Shown here: in pieces, positions 1 through 7,267 of the stretch
How positions within the stretch are numbered: the stretch's first letter is position 1
Layout: each line of letters begins with the position of its first letter
Assembly (NCBI GenBank): GCA_014983025.1
Contig: JADCLP010000001.1
Location: forward strand, 558,001 to 622,000
Origin: Erythrobacteraceae bacterium E2-1 Yellow Sea
GTDB taxonomy: Bacteria > Pseudomonadota > Alphaproteobacteria > Sphingomonadales > Sphingomonadaceae
DNA: 64,000 nucleotides
Reading direction: 5' to 3'
Made by a program: the position numbers and the translations under genes
The notes under the pieces: generated by a model
The model's database searches: none
Told to the model about the DNA's origin: nothing
The model's input: the letters and a program-made list of their open reading frames with translations, nothing else

Positions 1-435
1 CGCGAACATGGTGGCATCGCCGCCATCATCCAGGATCATATTGGCGGTGAGATCGGGATCGCTCTCGCTCGCCCAATCGAAGATATTGCCAACATAGTCC
101 CAGTAATCGGCCAGGCTTTCACCCTTGATCGCAAAAACCGGAATGCCAGCTGCAGCAATGGCGGCAGCGGCGTGATCCTGCGTCGAGAAGATATTGCAGG
201 TGGCCCAGCGCACTTCTGCGCCCAGTTCCACCAGCGTTTCGATCAGAACCGCAGTCTGGATCGTCATATGCAGCGATCCGGTAATGCGGGCGCCGCGCAA
301 TGGCTTTGCAGCGCCAAATTCTTCGCGCAGAGCCATCAGACCCGGCATTTCGGTTTCGGCAATGGCAATTTCATCGCGGCCATATTCAGCCAGCGCGATG
401 TCCTTGATGATATAGTCCTGGGCGGTGTCAGCCAC
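1..435 (-). CDS. ahcY: Adenosylhomocysteinase, 5' part only (cut by window edge)
   Basis: Cytosolic NAD-dependent enzyme that splits S-adenosylhomocysteine into adenosine and homocysteine, keeping the methylation cycle running. The reverse-strand translation gives the family N-terminus, including [20 protein letters not shown] and the segment [20 protein letters not shown], followed by the [12 protein letters not shown] stretch. The gene runs off the left end, so only about 145 residues are visible. I place the start at a GTG (435): GGAG lies 6 nt before it and [13 protein letters not shown] fits the family. An in-frame ATG at 447 has no ribosome-binding site. A strong inverted repeat lies about 90 bp upstream and is probably its operator. 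Confidence 0.95.
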   Translation of the reverse strand, partial: MADTAQDYIIKDIALAEYGRDEIAIAETEMPGLMALREEFGAAKPLRGARITGSLHMTIQTAVLIETLVELGAEVRWATCNIFSTQDHAAAAIAAAGIPVFAIKGESLADYWDYVGNIFDWASESDPDLTANMILDDGGDATMFA

Positions 436-492
436 GGGGCACTCCATAAATGCGAAACGCGCCAATATGGCGCGCTGTTCTTCAATGCTTGT

Positions 493-520
493 GCCTCTAG
501 CGGGTGGAACGCGCAGAGGC
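493..520 (-). other. Hairpin in ahcY leader
   Basis: GCCTCT (493-498) and AGAGGC (515-520) are perfect inverted arms around a 16-nt loop. The hairpin lies between the operator-like palindrome and the ahcY start. It has no following T-run, and I cannot match it to the SAH, SAM-II or SAM/SAH riboswitch consensus. It may be a leader fold or chance. Confidence 0.3.
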
Positions 521-522
521 AA

Positions 523-542
523 ATATAAAGCGATCTTTATAT
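523..542. promoter_or_regulatory. Operator-like palindrome upstream of ahcY
   Basis: ATATAAAG (523-530) and CTTTATAT (535-542) form a perfect 8-bp inverted repeat with a 4-bp spacer (CGAT), in otherwise mixed-composition DNA. It sits about 90 bp upstream of the ahcY start. From memory, ArsR-family regulators of the methionine/SAH cycle (SahR type) bind AT-rich ATAAAGAT-like palindromes before ahcY and met genes. The regulator gene is not in this window, so the assignment is inference. Confidence 0.55.
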
Positions 543-570
543 GACATCTTGCATTCATTGCTGCTGCGAC

Positions 571-616
571 AAAAAAGGGGCAGAGCCGCGCAGGCGGCCC
601 CACCCCATTCTGCCCC
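571..616 (-). terminator. Rho-independent terminator after the 642-1103 gene
   Basis: On the minus strand, GGGGCAGA (616-609) pairs with TCTGCCCC (584-577), with an inner GCCG/CGGC pair in the loop, followed by six T residues (576-571). It ends the upstream gene before the ahcY control region, so ahcY has its own promoter. Confidence 0.8.
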
Positions 617-641
617 AGGGAATAGGCGATAATTTCTCAGT

Positions 642-1103
642 TCATCGCGCCGCCCAATGGCCGCGTGGGCGGCTGGACAGCAGATCATCAGCCGTTGCCG
701 CCAAGTTCACCGCATCACGATTGCCTGCCAGATCATGCGTGACCTGTTTCAGTGCTGCACAATCGAGCCAAGGGTGGCCCACGCCATAACTATTGGCCAT
801 GCCTACACCTATCCGGTCCAGTTCCATCTTTGCCCCGCGGGCACCCTTGCGCCGTGTCAACTGCGCGGTCAGTTCATTTCCTGCGCGATTGAGCGTGGTA
901 AGATGCGCGCGTGTGAAATGGTTGTAATCGGCCTGAAAATCATCGCGCCCAGTCCGGCAGCGCAGCGATGTGACCATCAGCATGATATTGAGCTTGCGGA
1001 TATTTTCCGCATTTTCTGTGACGACATCCGCCTGTGCGACCCCAGGCAGGCTAATCGCCGACAATATAGCCGTAACTGCGGCCACCCCCTTCGACAATTT
1101 CAT
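642..1103 (-). CDS. Small secreted protein of unknown function
   Basis: A 153-residue protein with a clear Sec signal peptide (residues 1-25, ending GVAQA), so probably periplasmic. The mature part has two cysteines (49 in SLRCRTGRDDF, 115 in PWLDC) that could form a disulfide. I think proteins like this occur next to ahcY in related genomes and sometimes carry an inherited hydrolase name, but nothing here resembles a hydrolase active site. The start at 1103 is chosen because AGGGGAG lies 9 nt upstream and the signal peptide begins there. An in-frame start at 1124 would add seven residues before it. A terminator follows directly. Confidence 0.75.
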   Translation of the reverse strand: MKLSKGVAAVTAILSAISLPGVAQADVVTENAENIRKLNIMLMVTSLRCRTGRDDFQADYNHFTRAHLTTLNRAGNELTAQLTRRKGARGAKMELDRIGVGMANSYGVGHPWLDCAALKQVTHDLAGNRDAVNLAATADDLLSSRPRGHWAAR

Positions 1104-1271
1104 ATAATCGAACTCCCCTTGCACCCTGAACGGCTCAAGGAGAAAGTGCGCCCTGCCGTTTACTTCGAATTAAACGAGCAGAGTGAAGCGAAATTTACCA
1201 TGTCGCTTGCGCACCGCCAACGGCGCACTATGTCTTGGGCACACAGGATGCCTCATGGAAGGAGCAGCACA

Positions 1272-1751
1272 ATGTCGATTTCAGTCGGTGACAAAATTCC
1301 AGACGTCACTTTCGTCAAAGCAACCGCCAACGGTCCGGAAAAGGTCAGTTCGGCAGATTTCTTCGCTGGCAAGAAGGTGGCACTGTTTTCAGTACCCGGT
1401 GCATTTACCCCGACCTGTTCTGCCAAACACCTGCCCGGCTATGTCGAAAAGGCTGGCGAGCTAAAGGCCAAGGGTGTGGATGAAATTGCCTGCACCGCAG
1501 TCAATGATGCCTTCGTCATGGGCGCTTGGAAAGCAGCATCGGGCAGCGATGATGTGACAATGTTGGCCGATGGCAATGGCGATTTTGCGCAGGCCGTGGG
1601 CCTGACCATGGACGGTTCCGGCTTTGGCATGGGCACACGCGGCCAGCGTTTTTCCATGGTGGTGGATGATGGCGTGGTGAGCGAGCTGAATGTCGAAGCA
1701 CCGGGCGATTTCTCTGTTTCCAGCGCAGAACATATGTTGGGCCAGCTTTAA
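1272..1751 (+). CDS. Peroxiredoxin (Prx5/AhpE-like redoxin)
   Basis: Thiol peroxidase of 159 residues that reduces hydrogen and alkyl peroxides in the cytosol. The peroxidatic site PGAFTPTC puts the catalytic cysteine at 49, and a second cysteine is at 74. The C-terminal FGMGTRGQRFSMVVDDG stretch is typical of the Prx5 subfamily. AAGGAG lies 8 nt before the ATG. Longer in-frame extensions upstream (from about 657) are out-of-context translation of the neighbouring region. The gene is monocistronic, with a strong terminator after it, and converges on folE. Confidence 0.93.
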   Translation: MSISVGDKIPDVTFVKATANGPEKVSSADFFAGKKVALFSVPGAFTPTCSAKHLPGYVEKAGELKAKGVDEIACTAVNDAFVMGAWKAASGSDDVTMLADGNGDFAQAVGLTMDGSGFGMGTRGQRFSMVVDDGVVSELNVEAPGDFSVSSAEHMLGQL

Positions 1752-1775
1752 GCCATAATTGACCACACATAGAAA

Positions 1776-1800
1776 GGGCGCCGATTTGGCGCCCTTTTTT
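1776..1800 (+). terminator. Terminator between peroxiredoxin gene and folE
   Basis: GGGCGCC (1776-1782), a 5-nt loop, GGCGCCC (1788-1794) and six T residues. AAA before the stem pairs with TTT after it, so it may also stop folE transcription from the other side. Confidence 0.9.
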
Positions 1801-1823
1801 AATTCCAGAGGCAGGTGTCTTGG

Positions 1824-2438
1824 TCAGCCATATCCCATCAGGCTGAGCACTTCCTTGCGGCTGCGCGGGTCATCAAGGAAGCAACCCAGCAGGCGGCTGG
1901 TAATCATGTTGACACCAGGTGTGCGGACACCGCGCCCGGTCATGCAGCCATGCTGGGCCTCTATAACAACGGCCACACCCTGTGGTTCAAGATTATTCCA
2001 AATGCACTGGGCAACTTCCGCCGTCAGCCTTTCCTGAATCTGCAAACGCCGTGCATAGCCATGCAACACACGGGCGAGTTTGGAGATGCCAACCACATGG
2101 TTGTTCGGCAAATAGGCGATGGAAGCCTTCCCCGTGATCGGTGCCATGTGGTGTTCGCAATGGCTCTGGAACGGGATATCCTTCAGCAGCACCACCTCGT
2201 CATAACCGCCCACTTCTTCGAAAACACGGGCAAGATGGGAAGCCGGTTCTTCTTGATAACCCTGGCAATATTCCAACCATGCACGGCCGACCCGCTTGGG
2301 CGTATCCAGCAAACCTTCACGTGTGGGATCATCACCTGCCCACTCTATTAACGTACGGATGGCATCCTGAACATGGTCAGGAACTTCCGGCTTTGCTGAG
2401 ATGTCATTATCATCGTCATGATCGCCGCAATGGCTCAT
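1824..2438 (-). CDS. folE: GTP cyclohydrolase I
   Basis: Converts GTP to 7,8-dihydroneopterin triphosphate, the first step of tetrahydrofolate (and queuosine/pterin) synthesis. The protein has 204 residues with zinc ligands in SHCEHH (Cys94, His97) and GCMTGRG (Cys165), plus the family motif GISKLARV. The N-terminal 20 residues are acidic (CGDHDDDND) and not part of the conserved fold. The gene is single, with tRNA-Arg and its terminator upstream on the same strand. Length is normal for proteobacterial FolE. Confidence 0.97.
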   Translation of the reverse strand: MSHCGDHDDDNDISAKPEVPDHVQDAIRTLIEWAGDDPTREGLLDTPKRVGRAWLEYCQGYQEEPASHLARVFEEVGGYDEVVLLKDIPFQSHCEHHMAPITGKASIAYLPNNHVVGISKLARVLHGYARRLQIQERLTAEVAQCIWNNLEPQGVAVVIEAQHGCMTGRGVRTPGVNMITSRLLGCFLDDPRSRKEVLSLMGYG

Positions 2439-2589
2439 GGAATTGATCTTTCTTCTGTTATTCTTGCTGCACCTATATGGCGGTCATTCGCGCAAATGCC
2501 ACTGCTTGGCAGATCATGCTATCGATTCGTGCGGTGGCAACACGCCCTCAAGTAGCGCGAAGCGCGGTAGGGCAAACAGGAACCCAACC

Positions 2590-2623
2590 AAAAAAGCCCA
2601 CCCCTGGCGGGATGGGCTTTTTT
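2590..2623 (-). terminator. Terminator after tRNA-Arg
   Basis: On the minus strand the sequence AAAAAAGCCCATCCC, a short loop, GGGGTGGGC and TTTTTT forms a long stem directly after the CCA end of the tRNA, with one mismatch. Confidence 0.88.
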
Positions 2624-2699
2624 GGCGCGCCAGGAAGGATTCGAACCTCCGGCCGCCTGATTCGTAGTCAGGTACTCTATCCAGCTGAGCTACTGGCGC
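2623..2699 (-). tRNA. tRNA-Arg (anticodon ACG)
   Basis: A complete 77-nt cloverleaf reads on the minus strand. The acceptor GCGCCAG pairs with CTGGCGC. The D arm is GCTC/GAGT. The anticodon stem CCTGA/TCAGG holds the loop CTACGAA, giving anticodon ACG (ICG after deamination). The T arm is GGAGG-TTCGAAT-CCTTC. The discriminator is G and CCA is encoded. A terminator follows at once, so it is a single-tRNA transcript. Confidence 0.97.
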
Positions 2700-2744
2700 G
2701 CGGTGAGGGGCGCACTTACGGGGGCTTCGCCAGATTGGCAAGCC

Positions 2745-3167
2745 CTATCCTGATACTTTTTCAAACAAGCTTTTCGCAAGCTCAATATCCAGAGGCGGCT
2801 TGGTCAGTCCAGAAACCTCTTCCGGGGTAAACCAGCCTACTTCACCACCCTCCAACGCCTGCGCAACACCCTGCCAGTTGCGAATTATGTAAAGCAGTAT
2901 GACAATCTGCCGTGACCCATGAATTGGTGCTTCCTGCGCAAAGCAGCACGGTTCCAAATCAGCTGGATCGATCTGGATTCCCAATTCCTCATGCAGCTCT
3001 CTGATAAGAGAAACTGATGGGATTTCAGTATCTTCAACCTTCCCCCCGGGGAATTCCCATAGCCCGCCATGCTGCTTATGCAGCGGCCTGCGATGCATCA
3101 GCCATCGCCCCTGCCCATCGGTCAGAGCGCCAGCTACCACCCATAATGCTGTCGGAAATTTTTCCAT
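2745..3167 (-). CDS. mutT: MutT-type Nudix hydrolase (8-oxo-dGTP diphosphatase)
   Basis: Nudix hydrolase of 140 residues, predicted to clear oxidised dGTP from the nucleotide pool and prevent A:T to C:G transversions. The Nudix box spans about residues 41-64, with GGKVEDTE, then RELHEELGI carrying the metal-binding glutamates. The preceding GGLWEFPGGK is the usual MutT substrate-binding context. Start and length fit the family. The exact substrate cannot be proven from sequence. It sits alone between tRNA-Arg and the pilin genes. Confidence 0.88.
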   Translation of the reverse strand: MEKFPTALWVVAGALTDGQGRWLMHRRPLHKQHGGLWEFPGGKVEDTEIPSVSLIRELHEELGIQIDPADLEPCCFAQEAPIHGSRQIVILLYIIRNWQGVAQALEGGEVGWFTPEEVSGLTKPPLDIELAKSLFEKVSG

Positions 3168-3248
3168 ATTGTGGCCGCTTGATAACCTTTTCTTAAACGT
3201 CTGCGCCGAAAAGCCATTTCATCAGGAACGTAATGACGGGTGTCATCC

Positions 3249-3434
3249 ATGATTTTCGCCAATATCGGGACACGTCTCGCAAAAGACGAATCTGGCGCCA
3301 CTGCAGTCGAATACGGTCTGATTGTGAGCTTGATCGTGATTGCTCTCATAGGTGCTTTCAACACATTTGCGAATGAAAGCATCAAGATGTGGGAAGGGGT
3401 TACGAGCGAGGTCCAAACGGCAACCAATGGGTAA
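3249..3434 (+). CDS. Flp-type pilin subunit (first copy)
   Basis: Short type IVb prepilin of about 61 residues. The positively charged leader MIFANIGTRLAKDESG is followed by ATAVEYGLIVSLIVIALIGAF, where cleavage after Gly16 leaves the hallmark Glu at +5 and a hydrophobic assembly helix. Flp subunits build the adhesive Tad pilus. An in-frame GTG at 3240 would add three residues, and neither start has a strong ribosome-binding site. No tad/cpa secretion genes are nearby, so it depends on a locus elsewhere. Confidence 0.85.
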   Translation: MIFANIGTRLAKDESGATAVEYGLIVSLIVIALIGAFNTFANESIKMWEGVTSEVQTATNG

Positions 3435-3555
3435 GAAATTTGAAAGGTCTGAAATTAGGATTTTCTCAATTCTTACTCAGTAATTGTCACAATGTTCGTT
3501 CGGAAAATTTTACGGGCGGGCAACGGGTACCGAAGACTGAACCAGGAGACTACAC

Positions 3556-3732
3556 ATGAAGTTCATCAACAAGATGCTCCGTGACGAGCAGGGCGCAACC
3601 GCCATCGAATACGGCCTGATCGCTGCACTGATCGCAGTTGCTGCTATCTCTGCCATGGGCACGCTGGGCAACGAGCTGAGCACGACCTTCTCGACTGTGT
3701 CGAGCCAGCTGAGTGCTGCTAACACCATCTAA
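3556..3732 (+). CDS. Flp-type pilin subunit (second copy, 58 residues)
   Basis: A second, better-translated Flp prepilin. CAGGAG lies just before the ATG. MKFINKMLRDEQG is the leader, with cleavage expected after Gly13. The mature start ATAIEYG has Glu at +5, and a hydrophobic alpha-helix follows. It lies 121 bp after the first pilin and ends in a strong terminator. The two copies share the leader and helix pattern but diverge in their C-termini, so they may be major and minor subunits. Codons are those of a well-expressed gene (many CTG and GCT). Confidence 0.88.
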   Translation: MKFINKMLRDEQGATAIEYGLIAALIAVAAISAMGTLGNELSTTFSTVSSQLSAANTI

Positions 3733-3755
3733 TTCTTGATGGTTTGAAGAGATTG

Positions 3756-3790
3756 GGGCGGCTGGAGCAATCCAGCCGCCCTTTTCTTTT
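3756..3790 (+). terminator. Terminator after Flp pilin genes
   Basis: GGGCGGCTGGA (3756-3766), loop GCAA, TCCAGCCGCCC (3771-3781), then TTTTCTTTT. An 11-bp perfect stem with a GNRA-type tetraloop. Confidence 0.93.
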
Positions 3791-3836
3791 ATCCAATCGC
3801 CGCAATCGTGCAGCGTTTTTCATCCAGCATTTTCGA

Positions 3837-5312
3837 TTAACGAGCGCGCACCACCAGCTTAACCTTCTGGCCAGCCTGCAAACTGTCGCTGGAACCAAGC
3901 CCGTTCAAAACGCGGAAGCGGGCTTCTTGCCCATTCCCATAAGCCATGCGGCGCGAAAGTGCCGATACCGTATCGCCGCTGCGCACGGTTACTACCTCAA
4001 TTTTGCGCGGAACCACGGCAGAGGCCTCGCTGTCAGTGATTCGCCGCATCGATGAAAACATGGAATTGAACGGATTGCTCTGCCCTGCCGGCGTAATCGT
4101 GGCGAAATGGTAGGCCCGATTATTCGCAAATTCATAGGCAAAAACCACCACCTCAACCTGGCTTTGCCCGTTACTGACACGGGCCGTCCCATATGCTGCC
4201 TTCAATCCATTGATCGTGGTTGACTGGACACTCGATGGCTCCAGTTTCTGCTGATCGCCACCCAGTGCGGCAAATTGCTGGCGAATATAGGTATCGAGAT
4301 TGCCATTATATGTGGCAGTGGAAAGCTGCGCCTGCCCGCCCTGCCCATTGATCGCAACGGCGCGGCTGGAATTGACCATGTAAAAACCCTGTGGGGCGGT
4401 GAAGGTCAGGCGCAATTCCGGATGGATGAACTGGCGCCCTTCAATCATGCCTTGCGATGGATCATCACCATATAACAAACCATTGATTCGCGTCAGGAAT
4501 GTATCACGATTGGTAACACCGCCACCCAACGGGGCAGCCTTGCTGAGTGCCGCCTGCACCCGGCTGGCTGGATCCGGATGGGTTGATGCCCATTCAGGGA
4601 TGGTGGCATTGTCACGCCCCTGCAATTGCGCATCCAGCGCATTTTGCGCGGCAAGGCTTTGCAGCACTGTGCTCATGGCACGCGGATCATAACCTGCCGT
4701 ATTGAGATATTGGATCCCCAGATCATCGGCCTGCGTTTCCTGACTTCGCGAAAATTTCAGCGTCAGCAATTGCGAACCCTGCAGGAAGCCCTTGCTCAAT
4801 TGTTCGCCAATGGCCGAATTGCCCAGCAGCACGCTGGATGCAATTGCGCCTATCGCGCCAAGAATGGAATTGCGCTGTGCAGCCTGCTGACGGCGCTGTG
4901 AATGGCGCGCGGCAACATGGCCAACCTCATGTCCCAGAACACCGGCCAGTTCCGCCTCATTATTCATCAACGCCACAAGCTGACGCGTGGTGTAAACATA
5001 GCCGCCAGGGATAGCGAAGGCGTTGTTGACTGAACTGTTGACGAGCGAAACCGTGAAACTCTCACGCGCATTGCCCAATCCCGATTGCACAGCAATATTC
5101 TGTCCAACCTGCTCCACATAGGCAGCATGCGAGCCAGCCATGGCACCGCCAAATTCAGCCAGCAATTGCGGGTGCAGCTCTGCCCCCTGCTGCGCCTCTG
5201 CCGCGGTGATCGGGGTAGAAGCACTGGGAATTTCTCCACCCATGCAGCCCGTCAGCAGCAAGGTTGCAGGGGCGATGGCAGCATAGGCGAATGTCTTGCT
5301 GATACGGGACAT
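3837..5312 (-). CDS. M48 family metalloprotease lipoprotein with C-terminal LysM-like domain
   Basis: Predicted zinc protease of 491 residues anchored in the envelope. The signal ends in a lipobox LLLTGC (Cys23). The zinc site is HEVGH (128-132), with the third ligand Glu192 in QETQADD. The last about 50 residues (VVTVRSGDTVSALSRRMAYG onward) resemble a LysM peptidoglycan-binding module. M48 lipoproteins of this kind act in outer-membrane protein quality control (BepA/LoiP-like); the exact substrate is unknown. The start at 5312 is supported by GAGGAG upstream and by the signal peptide. An ATG 63 bp further out gives an implausible extension. Confidence 0.9.
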   Translation of the reverse strand: MSRISKTFAYAAIAPATLLLTGCMGGEIPSASTPITAAEAQQGAELHPQLLAEFGGAMAGSHAAYVEQVGQNIAVQSGLGNARESFTVSLVNSSVNNAFAIPGGYVYTTRQLVALMNNEAELAGVLGHEVGHVAARHSQRRQQAAQRNSILGAIGAIASSVLLGNSAIGEQLSKGFLQGSQLLTLKFSRSQETQADDLGIQYLNTAGYDPRAMSTVLQSLAAQNALDAQLQGRDNATIPEWASTHPDPASRVQAALSKAAPLGGGVTNRDTFLTRINGLLYGDDPSQGMIEGRQFIHPELRLTFTAPQGFYMVNSSRAVAINGQGGQAQLSTATYNGNLDTYIRQQFAALGGDQQKLEPSSVQSTTINGLKAAYGTARVSNGQSQVEVVVFAYEFANNRAYHFATITPAGQSNPFNSMFSSMRRITDSEASAVVPRKIEVVTVRSGDTVSALSRRMAYGNGQEARFRVLNGLGSSDSLQAGQKVKLVVRAR

Positions 5313-5430
5313 GATTATAGGTCTCCTCAACCGCGCCGCGGCCCCACCAACCTCGACTGAAACTCGATGAGACAACCTATAACGCTAGACTATGTCGCGA
5401 AAAAGGCCCGATTTACTGATGCTTCCGGGA

Positions 5431-6378
5431 TCAGGCAGCGCCGATCTGCAGGTAACGTTCTTCACGCAGGCGACGAATCTTGTCTGAAGGCAGATCGGCC
5501 AAGGCGTCCAGCTCTTCACTGATCGCCTTGCCCAAGGTCCTGATCGTCGTTTCAGGATCGCGATGCGCACCGCCCACAGGCTCTTTCACGATACGGTCGA
5601 TCACGCCCAGCTTTTTCAAATGCTGCGCGGTTACCTTCATCGCTTCGGCCGCATCAGGGGCCTTTTCTGCCGTGCGCCACAGGATGGAAGCACAGCCTTC
5701 AGGCGAGATCACGGAGTAGACCGCATGTTCCAGCATCAGCACGCGTTCGGCACTGGCCAGCGCAACGGCCCCACCTGATCCACCCTCACCCACAATGGTT
5801 GCCACCATGGGCACCGGCAATGCCAGGCACGCCTCTGTCGAACGGGCGATGGCTTCGGCCTGCCCGCGTTCCTCCGCCTCGATTCCCGGGAATGCACCAG
5901 AGGTATCGACCAATGACACCACGGGCAGGTTGAAACGACCTGCCAGTTCCATCAGACGGATTGCCTTGCGATACCCCTCTGGCTTGCCCATGCCAAAATT
6001 ATGGCGCAGGCGGCTTTGCGTATCATGCCCCTTTTCATGTCCGATCAACATGACACGGCGGCCATTCAACCGGGCGAAACCGCCCATGATCGCTTCATCT
6101 TCGCCATAATAGCGATCTCCGCCAAGCGGAGTGAAATCTTCAAACGCATGCTCCACGAAATCACGAAAATGCGGGCGCTGCGGGTGGCGCGCTACCTGCG
6201 TCTTCTGCCATGGAGTGAGCGAGGCATAGGTACTGGCGAGCAGGTCAACGCTCTTCTTTTCCAGCCGACTCAACTCACTGGCGATATCCACCTCGTCCCC
6301 TTCGGCAGCGGCGCGCAGTTCGGCGATCCGCTCATCCAGCAAAGCAACGGGCTTCTCGAATTCGAGATATGACTTCAT
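5431..6378 (-). CDS. accA: Acetyl-CoA carboxylase carboxyltransferase, alpha subunit
   Basis: Cytosolic subunit that, with AccD, transfers CO2 from carboxybiotin to acetyl-CoA to make malonyl-CoA for fatty acid synthesis. The protein has 315 residues starting MKSYLEFEKPVALLDERI, with the crotonase-like core VDTSGAFPGIEAEERGQAEA and GEGGSGGAVAL that binds CoA. The start at 6378 matches the family N-terminus, and 10 nt separate it from the end of xerD. It is the last gene of a minus-strand run: small membrane protein, exported protein, xerD, accA. Confidence 0.97.
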   Translation of the reverse strand: MKSYLEFEKPVALLDERIAELRAAAEGDEVDIASELSRLEKKSVDLLASTYASLTPWQKTQVARHPQRPHFRDFVEHAFEDFTPLGGDRYYGEDEAIMGGFARLNGRRVMLIGHEKGHDTQSRLRHNFGMGKPEGYRKAIRLMELAGRFNLPVVSLVDTSGAFPGIEAEERGQAEAIARSTEACLALPVPMVATIVGEGGSGGAVALASAERVLMLEHAVYSVISPEGCASILWRTAEKAPDAAEAMKVTAQHLKKLGVIDRIVKEPVGGAHRDPETTIRTLGKAISEELDALADLPSDKIRRLREERYLQIGAA

Positions 6379-6388
6379 CGCCTGTCCG

Positions 6389-7267
6389 CTAGTCGGATGT
6401 GCCGTCTTGGGCAAGGGGATGTCGTGAATTGACCAGTGCAACCAATCGCGCCGCATCCACATGGGTATAGATTTGCGTGGTGGCGATATCGGCATGACCT
6501 AGCAAGGTTTGCAGCACACGCAGATCAGCCCCACCCTCCAGCAAATGGGTGGCAAAGGCATGCCGCAGGACATGCGGGCTAATGCCATCAGGATCAAGTC
6601 CTGCACGCAGAGCCAACTCTTTGAGAATCTGGTATAATCTGATCCGCGTCAGATATTTTGCACGTGACGGAAAAAGGTAACGCGAGGGGCTGTTGCGAAC
6701 CGCCAACCAGCGTTGCAGCGCCTGACCCGCACGGTCGCTGACGGGCACCATACGTGCCTGCCCGCCCTTGCCCATCACGGTCAATAATGGGGCATCGCGT
6801 GGCACAGCAGCCAATGGCAAAGAAACCAGCTCTGTGGCGCGCAGACCCGAACCATATAGAAGTTCGAGCAGTGCCAATTGGCGAATCGCCGCTGGCCTGC
6901 CGCTATCCGCCTCCAATTCAGCACGATCGAACAGCTTTTCGATATCCTGATGGGAAAGGAACTTGGGCAGTGGGCGGCGTGCGGCAGGCCGTGGAAGCGC
7001 GCCGGACGGGTCATCTTTCCGCCACCCTTCATCCTGTGCAAAACCGAAAAACTGGCGCAGGGCCGATGATTTGCGTGCCACGGTGGCAGGGGCCAGATCG
7101 GCCCAACGATTGGTCAGCATGGCCACCGCATCACGGCTGGCAGCTGCCAGATCACCCGCCAATTCTTCTGCACCTTCCAGATCGCGGCGGTATGCGGCAA
7201 GGGTATTGACGGAAGCTCCGCGTTCGGCGGCCATCATGTCAAGAAAGGCATCGACAGCGGCGGACAT
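6389..7267 (-). CDS. xerD: Tyrosine recombinase XerD
   Basis: Site-specific recombinase (292 residues) that resolves chromosome dimers at dif with XerC. The N-terminal SAM-like core-binding domain (about 1-90) is followed by the catalytic domain with the full set of residues: Arg143 (GSGLRATE), Lys167 (GKGGQ), His232/Arg235 (HVLRH), His258 (LLGHADI) and nucleophile Tyr267 (TQIYTH). The start codon overlaps the stop of the upstream exported-protein gene by one base (TAATG), suggesting coupled translation. This is the housekeeping type, not a phage integrase: no attachment site or phage genes adjoin it. Confidence 0.95.
   Translation of the reverse strand: MSAAVDAFLDMMAAERGASVNTLAAYRRDLEGAEELAGDLAAASRDAVAMLTNRWADLAPATVARKSSALRQFFGFAQDEGWRKDDPSGALPRPAARRPLPKFLSHQDIEKLFDRAELEADSGRPAAIRQLALLELLYGSGLRATELVSLPLAAVPRDAPLLTVMGKGGQARMVPVSDRAGQALQRWLAVRNSPSRYLFPSRAKYLTRIRLYQILKELALRAGLDPDGISPHVLRHAFATHLLEGGADLRVLQTLLGHADIATTQIYTHVDAARLVALVNSRHPLAQDGTSD

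Noticed and set aside
493-520. ahcY leader hairpin as an SAH or SAM riboswitch
   Set aside because: I could not match the conserved cores of the known classes; listed only as a hairpin.
657-1271. Long plus-strand extension ahead of the peroxiredoxin
   Set aside because: In frame but unlike any peroxiredoxin N-terminus and antisense to the secreted protein gene; ATG 1272 has a good ribosome-binding site.
2437-2667. Plus-strand frame across the tRNA-Arg
   Set aside because: It runs through the tRNA and its terminator, so it cannot be coding.
6389-7267. XerD as sign of an integrated element
   Set aside because: All catalytic residues match the housekeeping recombinase and flanking genes are core; no att repeats or phage genes seen.
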